From assembly GCF_039541575.1 (NCBI RefSeq), contig NZ_BAABGM010000016.1, forward strand, positions 1 to 64,000: a stretch of 64,000 nucleotides of DNA, given 5' to 3'. Below are positions 50,898 through 60,132 of the stretch, one piece after another; position 1 is the stretch's first letter; each line of letters begins with the position of its first letter. The notes below the pieces were generated by a model. That model worked only from the letters and a program-made list of their open reading frames with translations, had not been told where the DNA came from and made no database searches. Made by a program: the position numbers and the translations under genes. The DNA is from Fodinibacter luteus. Lineage in GTDB: Bacteria > Actinomycetota > Actinomycetes > Actinomycetales > Dermatophilaceae.

Positions 50898-53393
50898 TCA
50901 GCCGGTGACGACGACCTCGTTGAGCCAGGCCCGGTTCTTGCCCTCGTCGTCGGTCGTCAGGCCGGTGAACCACACGACGATGTACTGACCGCTGACGTCG
51001 GCGGGCACCTCGAACCGCACGGTGCCCTCGGCCCGGTCCTTCTCGCCGATCTTCGTCGCGCCGTCGAGGCGGTTGTCGGGCCCGACGTGCACCTCGACGT
51101 CGGTGGGGACCGGGATGACGAGCTCGACCGCCTGCGGCTTCTTGTTCGGGCCGAGGTCGACGATGACCCCGAGGCCCTTCTTCAGTCCGCCGAACTCCTC
51201 GGACCGGTAGTTCTCGGAGAACCACCCGGTGGCCGGGTCGCCGTCGTAGACCCGTGGGGTGAGGCGGTTGTTCTCCTCGCCGTCGCCCTCGGGGTCGTAG
51301 GCCTCGACCTTGAGGATGGCCAACGGTTCGGGGGGGCCGGCCGTGCCCTCGCTCGGCTGCGGCGACGCGCTGTCCGACGGTGCCGGCGAGGACGGTGCCA
51401 CGGTCGTCGTCCGGGGGGCCGGGGCCGCGGTGCCACCGAAGATGTCCCCGCTGTTGGAGCCGATGCGCGACACGCCCCAGATGCCGATGACGAGCGCCAG
51501 CACGAGAAAGCCGGCGACGATGCCGAGCGCGAGCTTCGACTCGTCCTTGGTCAGCGGCTCGGCGGGCACGAGGGGGGCCGGCGCCTCGAGCCCGTCGACG
51601 GTGCGCCGCGGTGCCGTGTCGGTGCTGAGCTCGGAGACCCGGTCGACGGCCCGGCGGGCCAGGCCGCCGACGCGCTCACCGACCGACCCGAGCGCGCCCG
51701 CGACGGCGGCACCGGCAGCCGCACCGCGCGCGCGGTCGCCGCCGGACGTGGTGCCCGGCTCGTCGTCCCAGCCGTCTCCGGCGTCGCGCTCGGCCCGGCG
51801 GTCGGCGGGACGAGCGGGCCCGACGGCAGGTGGGCCCGCCGTGAGGGACCCCGGCGCTTCGGTGCGGGGGAGCACGCGAGTGGCCTCGGTCGTGCTGCCC
51901 ACGTGGTCGTCGCCCGCACGGGCAGGGCTGCCGGATGCCGGGGCGCGCGCCACGGATGCCGTGGCCGCTGCGGTCGTGGCGCCGACGCCGGCCGCGCCGA
52001 CGCGCGCCGCAGCGGCGTGGGCCGGACCGCCGGTGGCGGAATCTGCGCCCTCGGTGGGGCCGGCAGCGGCGGCAGCCGGTGTTCCGCCGCGCCCGTCGGC
52101 GTCAGGACGTCCCCCGGCGGGACCAGGTGTGGCGGCGCCCGCGCTCGCGTCGCCACCGACGGCACCACCAGCAGCCGCGGCGCCGGCACCCACCGCTGCA
52201 CCCCGCCGCCCGAGCGGCCGCTTCCTCGGCCGGCCCGCCGCGGGAGGCCCTGCGGTCTCGCTGCGGGCTGGACCGGCATCCCTGAAGACGTCGAGCGCGT
52301 CCGGTGGGCGCGAGGTGGGCTCGTCGGCAGGGGGGAGGACGGGCTGCTCGAGGGTGTCGGAGGGGGACGCGCTCGTGGCGGACGGCGACCCGCGCGTGGC
52401 GGACGGGGACGCGTTCGCGGCGGACGGGTCCGACCCCGGGCGGGCGGTGTCGTCGCCGGGCGAGCCGGTGTCGGCGACCCCCGGCGCGCCCGTGGTGGCG
52501 GCCCCCACCCCCACCGCGGCGGCACCGGTTCCTGCGGCGGCACCGGTTCCTGCGGCGGCAACGGTTCCTGCGGCGGCACCTCCGGCAGCCCCGGCACCGG
52601 CGCCTGTCGGACGGGCCCCCGTGCGCCCGGCCACCTGCCGCGACGGCCACGGGGCCACCTGCCGGGCGTAGTCGCCGGGGCTCGTGGGCCCCTGGTCGTC
52701 GTTGAGGGTGAGGCGGCAGATCGCGTCGAGGTCGCGGGGCACGCCGGCGGCGATCTCCGACGGCGCGGCGACCCCCCCGGGCACCCGCGGCGCCGCGCCG
52801 AGACCACTGTCCCCGGCACCGAGCGGCCACAGCCCGGTGAGGCCGGCGTACGCGAGGGCCACGACTCCGACGGCGTCGCGCCGCGCGGCATCCTCGGATT
52901 CGGCGCCGTCCTGGCCGGAGCGCACGGCGGCGGTCTCGAGGCCACGCAGGCGCACGTCGCCGTCGATGGTGCGCAGGACGTCGTCGGGCGTGAGGTCGAG
53001 GTGGTGCATGCCGCGCTGGCGCGCCGACTCCAGGGCCGCGGCGACCTCGCCGGTGAGGCGGCGCACCTCGTCGCCGGGCACCCCGCCGTCGCTGACGAGC
53101 GCGGCGAGGGTGCGGGCCTCGCCGAGGTCCTCCTCGACGACGTAGGCGACGTCGGCATCCTCGCCGACGTCGAGGATGCGGACGAACACGGCGTGGGTCA
53201 CCGAGCCGGCCCGGCGGGCGGCGTCGAGCAGGGCGGCGGCCCGGTGGTCGTCGGCGGCCATGCAGAGCACCGACACGCTGCGTCCCAGGGTCGTGTCGTC
53301 GGCCGACCACCGCTCGGTGTCGTAGAGCTGCTCCAACCGCCGGCGAACGGTGTATCGGCCACCGAGGACGGTGCCGGGACCCACACCCCTCAC
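50898..53393 (-). CDS. Membrane pseudokinase with C-terminal discoidin-like domain (MurJ partner)
   Basis: An 831-residue protein. The N-terminal kinase-like domain begins VLGGRYTVRRRLEQLYDTERW but lacks the beta-3 Lys. Its catalytic loop is HHLDLTPDD rather than HRDLKPxN, and there is no DFG, so it is a pseudokinase. A middle region of about 400 residues is Ala/Gly/Pro-rich with GT(G)AAA repeats. One membrane helix (LALGIVAGFLVLALVIGIWGV) follows, and then an extracellular domain of about 150 residues resembling the discoidin-like part of the mycobacterial MviN/MurJ fusion (Rv3910). It follows murJ by 90 nt. It likely recruits FHA-domain regulators to control peptidoglycan precursor flipping. 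Confidence 0.82.
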   Translation of the reverse strand: MRGVGPGTVLGGRYTVRRRLEQLYDTERWSADDTTLGRSVSVLCMAADDHRAAALLDAARRAGSVTHAVFVRILDVGEDADVAYVVEEDLGEARTLAALVSDGGVPGDEVRRLTGEVAAALESARQRGMHHLDLTPDDVLRTIDGDVRLRGLETAAVRSGQDGAESEDAARRDAVGVVALAYAGLTGLWPLGAGDSGLGAAPRVPGGVAAPSEIAAGVPRDLDAICRLTLNDDQGPTSPGDYARQVAPWPSRQVAGRTGARPTGAGAGAAGGAAAGTVAAAGTGAAAGTGAAAVGVGAATTGAPGVADTGSPGDDTARPGSDPSAANASPSATRGSPSATSASPSDTLEQPVLPPADEPTSRPPDALDVFRDAGPARSETAGPPAAGRPRKRPLGRRGAAVGAGAAAAGGAVGGDASAGAATPGPAGGRPDADGRGGTPAAAAAGPTEGADSATGGPAHAAAARVGAAGVGATTAAATASVARAPASGSPARAGDDHVGSTTEATRVLPRTEAPGSLTAGPPAVGPARPADRRAERDAGDGWDDEPGTTSGGDRARGAAAGAAVAGALGSVGERVGGLARRAVDRVSELSTDTAPRRTVDGLEAPAPLVPAEPLTKDESKLALGIVAGFLVLALVIGIWGVSRIGSNSGDIFGGTAAPAPRTTTVAPSSPAPSDSASPQPSEGTAGPPEPLAILKVEAYDPEGDGEENNRLTPRVYDGDPATGWFSENYRSEEFGGLKKGLGVIVDLGPNKKPQAVELVIPVPTDVEVHVGPDNRLDGATKIGEKDRAEGTVRFEVPADVSGQYIVVWFTGLTTDDEGKNRAWLNEVVVTG

Positions 53394-53483
53394 CGGTGCT
53401 CCTCTCGATCGTCGGTCAGCGCGCGCGGCGCCCCCGCCATCCGCGGCCGACGGGTGCCCCGCCCCATAGTAGGCACTGCGACC

Positions 53484-55292
53484 TCAGCGACGACGCAGCC
53501 GCCGCGTCACGGGATCGAGCGCCGTGGAGATCTCGCGCACCCCGAGCGCCCGGGCGACGCCCCAGGTGACCCCGAGCTGCACCACCCCCGCCGCGGCGAG
53601 CACGAGGGCGCCGGCGACGAGCCCCGGCACCCCACGGGTCTCGCCGAGGTCGGGGAAGAGTTCGCCCACCGCCCACGCGAGGGCGAGGGCCGTGACGGCG
53701 GCCGGTGCGGCGAGGCGCAGGTAGACGAGCCCCGTGCCGCGCAGCCCGAGGTGCCCGTGCCGGCGGTGCAGCACCCAGAAGCCGACCGCCGCCGACATGA
53801 CGAAGGCGAGGGACTGCCCGAGGCTGAGCGCGAAGGCGGTGACGGAGGGGTGCAGGGTGAGCGCCACGAGGGCTCCGACGGTCGCGACGCTCGTCGTGAC
53901 GCACTGGAGGCGGAAGGACATCCACGTCATCTGGTGGGCGTAGAAGACCCGGTCGTTGAGGTAGGTCCAGGCCATCGGGACGACCATCCAGACCAGGCCC
54001 TGGAGCACGACGGCGATGGCCCGGGTCTCCTCGAGGCTGTTCTTGAAGAAGAAGGTCGACGCGACGTAGGGCGCCATGACCCCGATGAAGACGATGCCCG
54101 GCACGATGATGACCGACGGCAGGCGCATGCCCTGGTCGTGGTAGCGCAGCACGAGCCGGTGGTCGCCGTGGCTCGCAGCCTCGGAGAGCCGGGTGTACAG
54201 CGCGGTGACGAGCGAGACGGTGACGAGCCCGTGCGGCAGCATGACGATGAGCAGGGCCTGCGAGAACGCGGTGAGACCGGCGACGTCCTCGCCGAGCTCG
54301 GTGCCGCGCCGGGTCGCGCCGGTGAGCACGTTCGACGTGACGACGTAGCCGAGCTGGCTCACGACGATCGAGCCGAAGGTCCACTTCGCGACGTTGCTGA
54401 CCTCGCCGAGGCCGTGCCCGCGGATGCCCCACACCGGCCGGTAGCGGAACCCGATCCGGCGCAGCGGGATGATGAGCGACACGGCCTGGATGACGATCGA
54501 CAGCGTGGCGGTGCCCGCAAGGATGCCGATCATCTCGGGTGTCCAGTCCTCCGGTGCCGCGCCCGTGGGCAGACCCGCCTGCTGGAACCACACGAGCCCG
54601 ATGACCGCCACGATGTTCGCGATCGCCGGGGCCCACATGTAGGCCGCGAAGCGCCCGTTGGCGTTGAGCACCTGGCCGAGGATCGTGTACAGCCCGTAGA
54701 AGAAGATCTGCGGCAGGCAGATGACGGCGAACACCGTGGCCAGGCGGATCGCGGCCGGGTCGTCGAAGCGCGAGTAGATGCGCACGAGCAGCGGCGCCGC
54801 GAGGGTGAGCAGGACCGTGGCCACCCCGAGCAGGGCGAGCGAGAGGGTGATGATCCGGTTGACGAACTCGTCGCCGTCGGGGCGCAGCCTGGCCCGGACG
54901 ATCTGCGGGACGAGGATCGCGTTGAGGGTGCCGCCCGCGATGAGGATGTAGAACTGGTTCGGCAGGTTGTTCGCGATGGTGAACGCGTCGGCGGCGTAGC
55001 CCGTCGTGCCGATGACGCCGGTGAGCAGGGCGGCGCGCACCAGCCCCACGGCCCGGCTGACGAGCGAGCCCGAGGCCATGATCGCGCCGGATCGCCCGAT
55101 GCTCGGCTGCGTCGTCCGCGGCCCCGACACCTGCGCTGGTTCGGTGGATGCCGTGGGCGCGCCGGGTGCGGTGGGCGCGCCGGGTGCGGTGGGGGCGCCG
55201 GGTGCGGTGGGTGCGTCGCCTGCCGCAGCGTCCGCCGGGCCACCCTCGTCGGGGTCGACCTGCCGGACGTCCGGGTCGTGGGGGTCGGTCAT
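53484..55292 (-). CDS. murJ: Lipid II flippase MurJ
   Basis: A polytopic membrane protein of 602 residues of the MATE/MviN family that flips lipid II. It has a disordered N-terminus with (GAPTAP) repeats. About 14 membrane segments follow, for example GSLVSRAVGLVRAALLTGVIG with the family Arg residues, FYILIAGGTLNAILVPQIV, and FSQALLIVMLPHGLVTVSL. Unlike the mycobacterial protein it carries no fused pseudokinase; that domain is on the next gene. It starts 9 nt after the NUDIX gene. The large hypothetical usually found between the NUDIX and murJ genes in mycobacteria is absent. Confidence 0.95.
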   Translation of the reverse strand: MTDPHDPDVRQVDPDEGGPADAAAGDAPTAPGAPTAPGAPTAPGAPTASTEPAQVSGPRTTQPSIGRSGAIMASGSLVSRAVGLVRAALLTGVIGTTGYAADAFTIANNLPNQFYILIAGGTLNAILVPQIVRARLRPDGDEFVNRIITLSLALLGVATVLLTLAAPLLVRIYSRFDDPAAIRLATVFAVICLPQIFFYGLYTILGQVLNANGRFAAYMWAPAIANIVAVIGLVWFQQAGLPTGAAPEDWTPEMIGILAGTATLSIVIQAVSLIIPLRRIGFRYRPVWGIRGHGLGEVSNVAKWTFGSIVVSQLGYVVTSNVLTGATRRGTELGEDVAGLTAFSQALLIVMLPHGLVTVSLVTALYTRLSEAASHGDHRLVLRYHDQGMRLPSVIIVPGIVFIGVMAPYVASTFFFKNSLEETRAIAVVLQGLVWMVVPMAWTYLNDRVFYAHQMTWMSFRLQCVTTSVATVGALVALTLHPSVTAFALSLGQSLAFVMSAAVGFWVLHRRHGHLGLRGTGLVYLRLAAPAAVTALALAWAVGELFPDLGETRGVPGLVAGALVLAAAGVVQLGVTWGVARALGVREISTALDPVTRRLRRR

Positions 55293-55301
55293 CCGGCGCG
55301 G

Positions 55302-55790
55302 TCAGGCGTCGCCGGCGAGCCGCTGCCACGCGACCCGGGCGATCCGCCGCTCGTTGGGGAAGGTGAGGTGACGGTGCGCGTCGCGCAGCGGCAGCCACGC
55401 GACGTCGATGGCCTCGTGGTCGGGGTCGTTCTCGATCGTGAGGTAGCCGCCGACGGCCTCGAGGAGGTAGTGGTGGACGTACTTGTGGATACGCCGCTCC
55501 CCGGCGGCGAACCAGTAGTCGATCGTGCCCAGCTCGATGAGGACCTTGCCGATGATGCCGGTCTCCTCGGCCACCTCGCGCGCCGCGGTCTGCGGCAGCG
55601 TCTCCTCGCCCTCGATGTGCCCCTTCGGCAGGCACCACTCGACGCGCCCGGCCCGGTTGCGCCGGGCGATGACGGCGATCCGTGCCTCACCCTCGTGGAC
55701 GTCGACGACCACCCCTCCGGCGCTGCGCTCCTCGACCGCCGGGAGCCGCCGGGGGGGCACCCCGGGCGGATCGGCGGCGGCGTGGCTCAT
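55302..55790 (-). CDS. NUDIX hydrolase (MutT4-like position)
   Basis: A 162-residue NUDIX protein. The box is present as GHIEGEETLPQTAAREVAEETGI, with the R-E-V-x-E-E-T-G metal-binding residues. The C-terminal part (IDVAWLPLRDAHRHLTFPNERRI) is typical of actinobacterial members beside pcnA. The substrate is likely a nucleotide or dinucleotide; it is uncertain. The ATG at 55790 is preferred because the longer upstream frame is Arg/Pro-rich and lies in the intergenic region to pcnA. Confidence 0.9.
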   Translation of the reverse strand: MSHAAADPPGVPPRRLPAVEERSAGGVVVDVHEGEARIAVIARRNRAGRVEWCLPKGHIEGEETLPQTAAREVAEETGIIGKVLIELGTIDYWFAAGERRIHKYVHHYLLEAVGGYLTIENDPDHEAIDVAWLPLRDAHRHLTFPNERRIARVAWQRLAGDA

Positions 55791-55960
55791 CTGGTCACTG
55801 TAACCAGTGGGGCGCGCACCGGCCGGGACGACGGTGGGCCGCCCCCCACCCGCGCAGTCAGGCCCACCGGGCGAGTGGCGGGCACGACGCGTCTGGGGGC
55901 GGGGACGCACCGGGCGCGGGCGGGCACGCACCGAGCGCCGGCCGCATACCCTTGGTCCTC

Positions 55961-57442
55961 GTGTCCACCCGTCAGCCGCCGACCGCCCTGCTGCGCCGGG
56001 CGGTCGCCCACCTGGCGCCCGTCCTGCCGCTCCTCACCGACCTCGGCGATCGCTTCGCGGCCGCCGGGCACGACCTGGCGCTCGTCGGGGGGCCGGTGCG
56101 CGACGCCCTCCTCGGCCGAACCGCGACCGACCTCGACTTCACGACGTCGGCCCGCCCGGACGAGACCGAGGCGGTGCTCCGCGACTGGGGGACGGCGACC
56201 TGGGACATGGGGCGCGAGTTCGGCACGATCGGGGCCCGCGGCGACGGCACCGTCGTCGAGGTGACGACCTACCGGGCCGACGCCTACGACGGCGTGACCC
56301 GCAAGCCCGTCGTCGCGTTCGGCGACTCGCTCGACGACGACCTCGTGCGTCGCGACTTCACCGTCAACGCGATGGCCCTGCGCCTGCCCGACCTCACCTT
56401 CGTCGACCCGCACGGCGGGCTGCGCGACCTCGACGCCGAGGTGCTGCGCACGCCGTCTCCCCCCGAGGTGTCCTTCGGAGACGACCCGCTGCGGATGATG
56501 CGCGCCGCCCGGTTCGTCGCTCAGCTCGGCTTCGTGCCCGCGCCCGAGGTGTACGCGGCGATGCGCGACATGGCGCCGTCGATCGCGATCGTCTCGGCCG
56601 AGCGGGTGCGCGACGAGCTCGTCAAGCTCGTGCTGGCCCCGCACCCGCGCGCCGGCCTCGAGCTGCTCTGCGCGAGCGGCCTCGCGACGCACGTGCTGCC
56701 CGAGCTGCCGGCCCTGCAGCTCGAGGTCGACGAGCACCACCGCCACAAGGACGTCTACGAGCACTCGATGACCGTCCTCGAGCAGGCGATCGACCTCGAG
56801 GGCCCACCCGGGGGACCGCCCGACTCGGTGCCCGGTCCCGACCTCGTGCTGCGCCTCGCGGCGCTCCTGCACGACGTGGGCAAGCCCGCGACCCGTCGCT
56901 TCGAGGCCGGCGGGGGCGTCTCCTTCCACCACCACGAGGTCGTGGGCGCCAAGCTCGCGGCCAAGCGGTTGCGGGCGCTGCGCTTCGACAAGGAGACGAC
57001 GAAGGCCGTCGCCCGCCTCGTCGAGCTGCACCTGCGCTTCCACGGCTACGGCGAGGGGCAGTGGACCGACTCCGCCGTGCGCCGCTACATCACGGATGCC
57101 GGCGACCTGCTGCCCCGCCTGCACCGCCTGACCCGGGCCGACTGCACGACCCGGAACGTGCGCAAGGCCCGGCGGCTCGCGGCGACGTACGACGACCTCG
57201 AGAACCGCATCGAGCGCCTCCTCGAGGAGGAGGAGCTCAAGGCGGTGCGCCCCGAGCTCGACGGCAACGAGATCGCGGCCGCGCTCGGCATCCGTCCCGG
57301 CCCGGTCCTCGGGCGGGCCTACAAGCACCTGCTCGCGGTGCGCCTGGACGAGGGCCCGATCGGGCCCGACGCCGCGCGCGAGCGCCTCCTGCGGTGGTGG
57401 GCGGAGCAGCCCGAGTCCGGGGTCGCCGGGAGCGGGTCGTGA
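55961..57442 (+). CDS. CCA tRNA nucleotidyltransferase (PcnA)
   Basis: A class II nucleotidyltransferase of 493 residues that adds or repairs the 3' CCA of tRNAs. Motifs are LALVGGPVRDALLGR, TDLDFTTSA (catalytic Asp pair), RRDFTVNAMAL, and DPLRMMRAARFVAQLGF. A C-terminal HD domain contains LLHDVGKPATR. The GTG at 55961 is the first start after the divergent NUDIX promoter region. It is relevant that tRNA-Ala in this window is not encoded with CCA. The end overlaps the PP2C gene by 4 nt. Confidence 0.95.
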   Translation: MSTRQPPTALLRRAVAHLAPVLPLLTDLGDRFAAAGHDLALVGGPVRDALLGRTATDLDFTTSARPDETEAVLRDWGTATWDMGREFGTIGARGDGTVVEVTTYRADAYDGVTRKPVVAFGDSLDDDLVRRDFTVNAMALRLPDLTFVDPHGGLRDLDAEVLRTPSPPEVSFGDDPLRMMRAARFVAQLGFVPAPEVYAAMRDMAPSIAIVSAERVRDELVKLVLAPHPRAGLELLCASGLATHVLPELPALQLEVDEHHRHKDVYEHSMTVLEQAIDLEGPPGGPPDSVPGPDLVLRLAALLHDVGKPATRRFEAGGGVSFHHHEVVGAKLAAKRLRALRFDKETTKAVARLVELHLRFHGYGEGQWTDSAVRRYITDAGDLLPRLHRLTRADCTTRNVRKARRLAATYDDLENRIERLLEEEELKAVRPELDGNEIAAALGIRPGPVLGRAYKHLLAVRLDEGPIGPDAARERLLRWWAEQPESGVAGSGS

Positions 57443-58200
57443 GCGGGTCGGCGCCGCGCGAGCTGCGCGGCACCGGGCTCGTCGTGCGAGCGGGCGCGGC
57501 GACCCACGTCGGCCGGGTGCGCGACCACAACGAGGACGCCCTGCTCGCCTCCGGCCGGGTCTTCGCCGTCTGCGACGGCATGGGCGGGCACGCCGCCGGT
57601 GAGGTCGCGAGCCGGCTCGCGGTCGAGGCGCTCGCGACCCTCGACGAGCACCCGCCGGCGGGTGCCGACGACGTCACGCGCGCTCTCGGGCAGGCGAACG
57701 AGCACATCCTGCGCTCCGAGGCCGCCCACCCGGAGCAGCGGGGCATGGGCACGACGGCGACGGGCCTCGTCGTCGTCGACGCCGGCGACCACGAGCAGTG
57801 GGTCGTCCTCAACGTCGGCGACTCGCGGGTCTACCGGCTCGCCGAGGGCGGGCTCGGGCTCGTGACGCGCGACCACTCGGAGGTGCGCGAGCTCCTCGAG
57901 GCCGGCCTCATCGATGCCGACGAGGTGCCGACCCACCCCCTGCGCAACGTCATCACCCGCGCCCTGGGCTCCGACCCGGCGCCAGAGCCCGACCTGTGGG
58001 TGCTGCCCCCGACGGCGGGTGAGCGCTTCGTCGTGTGCAGCGACGGGCTGTCCAACGAGCTGGCCGACGACGAGATCGAGCACCTCCTCACGGCCGCGCC
58101 GGACCCGCAGGCCGCGGCCGACGCGCTCGTCGCGGCCGCCGTGCGGGCCGGGGGCCGGGACAACGTCTCCGTCGTCGTCGTGGCCGTCGACCCCGAGTGA
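57439..58200 (+). CDS. PP2C-family protein serine/threonine phosphatase
   Basis: A 253-residue soluble phosphatase. Metal-binding motifs are visible: RDHNEDALL, VCDGMGGHAAGEVASRLA, GMGTTATGLV, NVGDSRVYRL, CSDGLSNEL and GGRDNVSVVVV. The full catalytic domain is present without membrane or sensor extension. It is translated from a GTG overlapping the pcnA stop (GTGA). It might act on phosphoproteins of the cell-envelope regulatory circuit; this is only an inference from nearby murJ/pseudokinase genes. Confidence 0.93.
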   Translation: MSGSAPRELRGTGLVVRAGAATHVGRVRDHNEDALLASGRVFAVCDGMGGHAAGEVASRLAVEALATLDEHPPAGADDVTRALGQANEHILRSEAAHPEQRGMGTTATGLVVVDAGDHEQWVVLNVGDSRVYRLAEGGLGLVTRDHSEVRELLEAGLIDADEVPTHPLRNVITRALGSDPAPEPDLWVLPPTAGERFVVCSDGLSNELADDEIEHLLTAAPDPQAAADALVAAAVRAGGRDNVSVVVVAVDPE

Positions 58201-58258
58201 CCTCGAGTCGGGTGCTCAGTTGGCGGCCCGGGCGACCACCTGAGCACCCGACTCGAGG
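58201..58258. terminator. Bidirectional terminator, 19-bp perfect inverted repeat
   Basis: CCTCGAGTCGGGTGCTCAG (58201-58219) is exactly complementary to 58240-58258, loop 20 nt. It starts at the base after the PP2C stop and serves the convergent PP2C and ino1 genes. Confidence 0.85.
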
Positions 58259-58339
58259 CGCACGACGAGAGCGGGCGGCATCCGGACGCGTGTGTCTCGT
58301 CCGGATGCCGCCCGCTCGGGTCGGTGGGTCAGCGCGCGG

Positions 58340-59431
58340 TCAGCGCTCCTCCTCGCCGCGGATGAACGCCTCGAGCTTGGCGCGACCGAGGTCGTCGGGT
58401 CGCTGCTCCGGCGGGGACTTCATGAGGTAGGACGACGCCGACAGCAGGGCGCCGCCGATGCCGCGGTCCTTGGCGATCTTCGCGGCGCGGATCGCGTCGA
58501 TGATGATGCCGGCCGAGTTGGGGGAGTCCCACACCTCGAGCTTGTACTCGAGGTTGAGCGGCACGTCGCCGAAGGCGCGGCCCTCGAGGCGGACGTACGC
58601 CCACTTGCGGTCGTCGAGCCATGCGACGTAGTCGGACGGGCCGATGTGCACGTTGCGGTCCTCGGTCTTGCCGGCGAGCGAGCCGGTGAGGTTCGAGGTG
58701 ACGGCCTGGGTCTTGGAGATCTTCTTGGACTCCAGGCGCTCGCGCTCGAGCATGTTCTTGAAGTCCATGTTGCCGCCGACGTTGAGCTGGTAGGTGCGGT
58801 CGAGCTGCACGCCGCGGTCCTCGAACAGCTTGGCCATGACGCGGTGGGTGATCGTCGCGCCGACCTGGCTCTTGATGTCGTCGCCGATGACCGGCACACC
58901 GGCCGCCTCGAACCTCGCCGCCCACTCGGGGTCGGAGGCGATGAACACGGGCAGGGCGTTGACGAAGGCGACGCCGGCGTCGATGGCGCACTGCGCGTAG
59001 AACTTGTCGGCCTGCTCGGACCCCACCGGCAGGTACGAGACGAGCACGTCGACCCGCGCGTCCCTGAGCGCCGCGACGACGTCGACCGGCTCGGCCGCCG
59101 ACTCCTCGATGGTCTGGCGGTAGTACTTGCCGAGGCCGTCGAGCGTCGTGCCGCGCTGGACGGTCACCCCGGTCGTGGGCACCTCGGCGATCGCGATCGT
59201 GTTGTTCTCGGAGGCGTTGATGGCCTCGGAGAGGTCCTTGCCGACCTTCTTGTCGTCGACGTCGAACGCGGCGACGAACTCGACGTCGCTCACGTGGTAG
59301 TCACCGAACCGCACGTGCATGAGGCCGGGCACGGTCTGGGTCGGGTCGGCGTCACGGTAGTAGTGCACGCCCTGGACGAGTGAGGACGCGCAGTTGCCGA
59401 CACCGACGATGGCGACGCGGATGGTTCCCAT
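58340..59431 (-). CDS. ino1: Inositol-3-phosphate synthase
   Basis: A 363-residue NAD-dependent synthase making 1D-myo-inositol 3-phosphate from glucose 6-phosphate, the first step to phosphatidylinositol and mycothiol. It begins IRVAIVGVGNCASSLVQGV (Rossmann) and contains VSYLPVGSEQADKFYAQ, LNVGGNMDFKNML and the conserved EYKLEVWDSPNSAG. Length equals the short actinobacterial form. AGGAG precedes the ATG. Downstream of it in transcription lies the 19-bp terminator. Its neighbours PadR and PBP match the mycobacterial Rv0046c-Rv0050 region. Confidence 0.96.
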   Translation of the reverse strand: MGTIRVAIVGVGNCASSLVQGVHYYRDADPTQTVPGLMHVRFGDYHVSDVEFVAAFDVDDKKVGKDLSEAINASENNTIAIAEVPTTGVTVQRGTTLDGLGKYYRQTIEESAAEPVDVVAALRDARVDVLVSYLPVGSEQADKFYAQCAIDAGVAFVNALPVFIASDPEWAARFEAAGVPVIGDDIKSQVGATITHRVMAKLFEDRGVQLDRTYQLNVGGNMDFKNMLERERLESKKISKTQAVTSNLTGSLAGKTEDRNVHIGPSDYVAWLDDRKWAYVRLEGRAFGDVPLNLEYKLEVWDSPNSAGIIIDAIRAAKIAKDRGIGGALLSASSYLMKSPPEQRPDDLGRAKLEAFIRGEEER

Positions 59432-59507
59432 GGGCTTCTCCTGGGGTTGTCGTGGTGGGTTGGTGGACGGTGGGTGGTGGTCTGGGACCGGTCGCGCCGG
59501 CTGGCGG

Positions 59508-60077
59508 CTACGGCTGCGGACCGGGGTCGGTGGGGTGGCGCCGCTCCGCGTCGATGAGCTCGGTGAGCCAGCGCACCTCGCGCTCGGTCGTCTCCTCGCC
59601 GTGCCGTTGCAGGGCCGAGGTGTAGGCGTCGAGCCGCTCGCGGCTGCGTGCGGAGGCGGCGCGTACCCGCTCGAGGTCCTCCTCGACCCGGGAGCGGCGA
59701 CCCTCGAGGATGCGCAGCCGCACGTCGCGCTCGGTGCGGGCGAAGAAGGCGAAGCGCACGTCGAAGCCGTCGTCGTCGTAGGCCGAGGCGTCCGAGCGGG
59801 CGACGAGGTCGGCGAAGTGCTCCTTGCCGGCGGCGGTCAGCTCGTAGACGACCCGGGCCCGCTTCCCCACGTGGGCAGCGGCCGGGTCGGGGGTCTCGGC
59901 GATGAGTCCCCGGCCGAGCAGCCCCTTGAGCGCGGGGTAGAGGGTGCCGTACGACAGCGCCCGGAACGGGCCGAGGGCGGTGTTGAGCCGGCGGCGCAGG
60001 TCGTAGCCGTGGGTCGGTCCCTCGTGGAGCAGGCCGAGCACGGCGAACTCGAGGAGATGGGCGCGACGGCTCACCAC
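59508..60077 (-). CDS. PadR-family transcriptional regulator
   Basis: A regulator of 189 residues. The PadR winged helix reads LLEFAVLGLLHEGPTHGYDLRRRLN then LSYGTLYPALKGLLGRGLI. A C-terminal helical dimerisation region (about residues 100-180) follows. AGGAGG lies 6 nt before the GTG. The promoter region contains a perfect 11-bp inverted repeat that is a good autoregulatory operator. It lies 76 nt upstream of ino1 on the same strand and may control it. Confidence 0.92.
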   Translation of the reverse strand: MVSRRAHLLEFAVLGLLHEGPTHGYDLRRRLNTALGPFRALSYGTLYPALKGLLGRGLIAETPDPAAAHVGKRARVVYELTAAGKEHFADLVARSDASAYDDDGFDVRFAFFARTERDVRLRILEGRRSRVEEDLERVRAASARSRERLDAYTSALQRHGEETTEREVRWLTELIDAERRHPTDPGPQP

Positions 60078-60107
60078 GGGTGCCTCCTCGGCGACGACAA
60101 GAACGGA

Positions 60108-60132
60108 CCTGACAAACGCGGCGTTTGTCAGG
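60108..60132. promoter_or_regulatory. Candidate PadR operator between padR and the PBP gene
   Basis: CCTGACAAACG and its exact complement CGTTTGTCAGG are separated by CGG. About 15-30 nt further on, TATCG-GTG-CGATA forms a second smaller palindrome in an AT-richer stretch. Position 31 nt before the padR start and upstream of the divergent PBP gene fits a shared control region. Confidence 0.7.

Noticed and set aside
50703..56264. Very long open frame (over 1,850 codons) on the plus strand
   Set aside because: It runs antisense to sigM, the pseudokinase, murJ and the NUDIX gene, all with clear motifs. Its translation is compositionally skewed as expected for GC-rich antisense frames.
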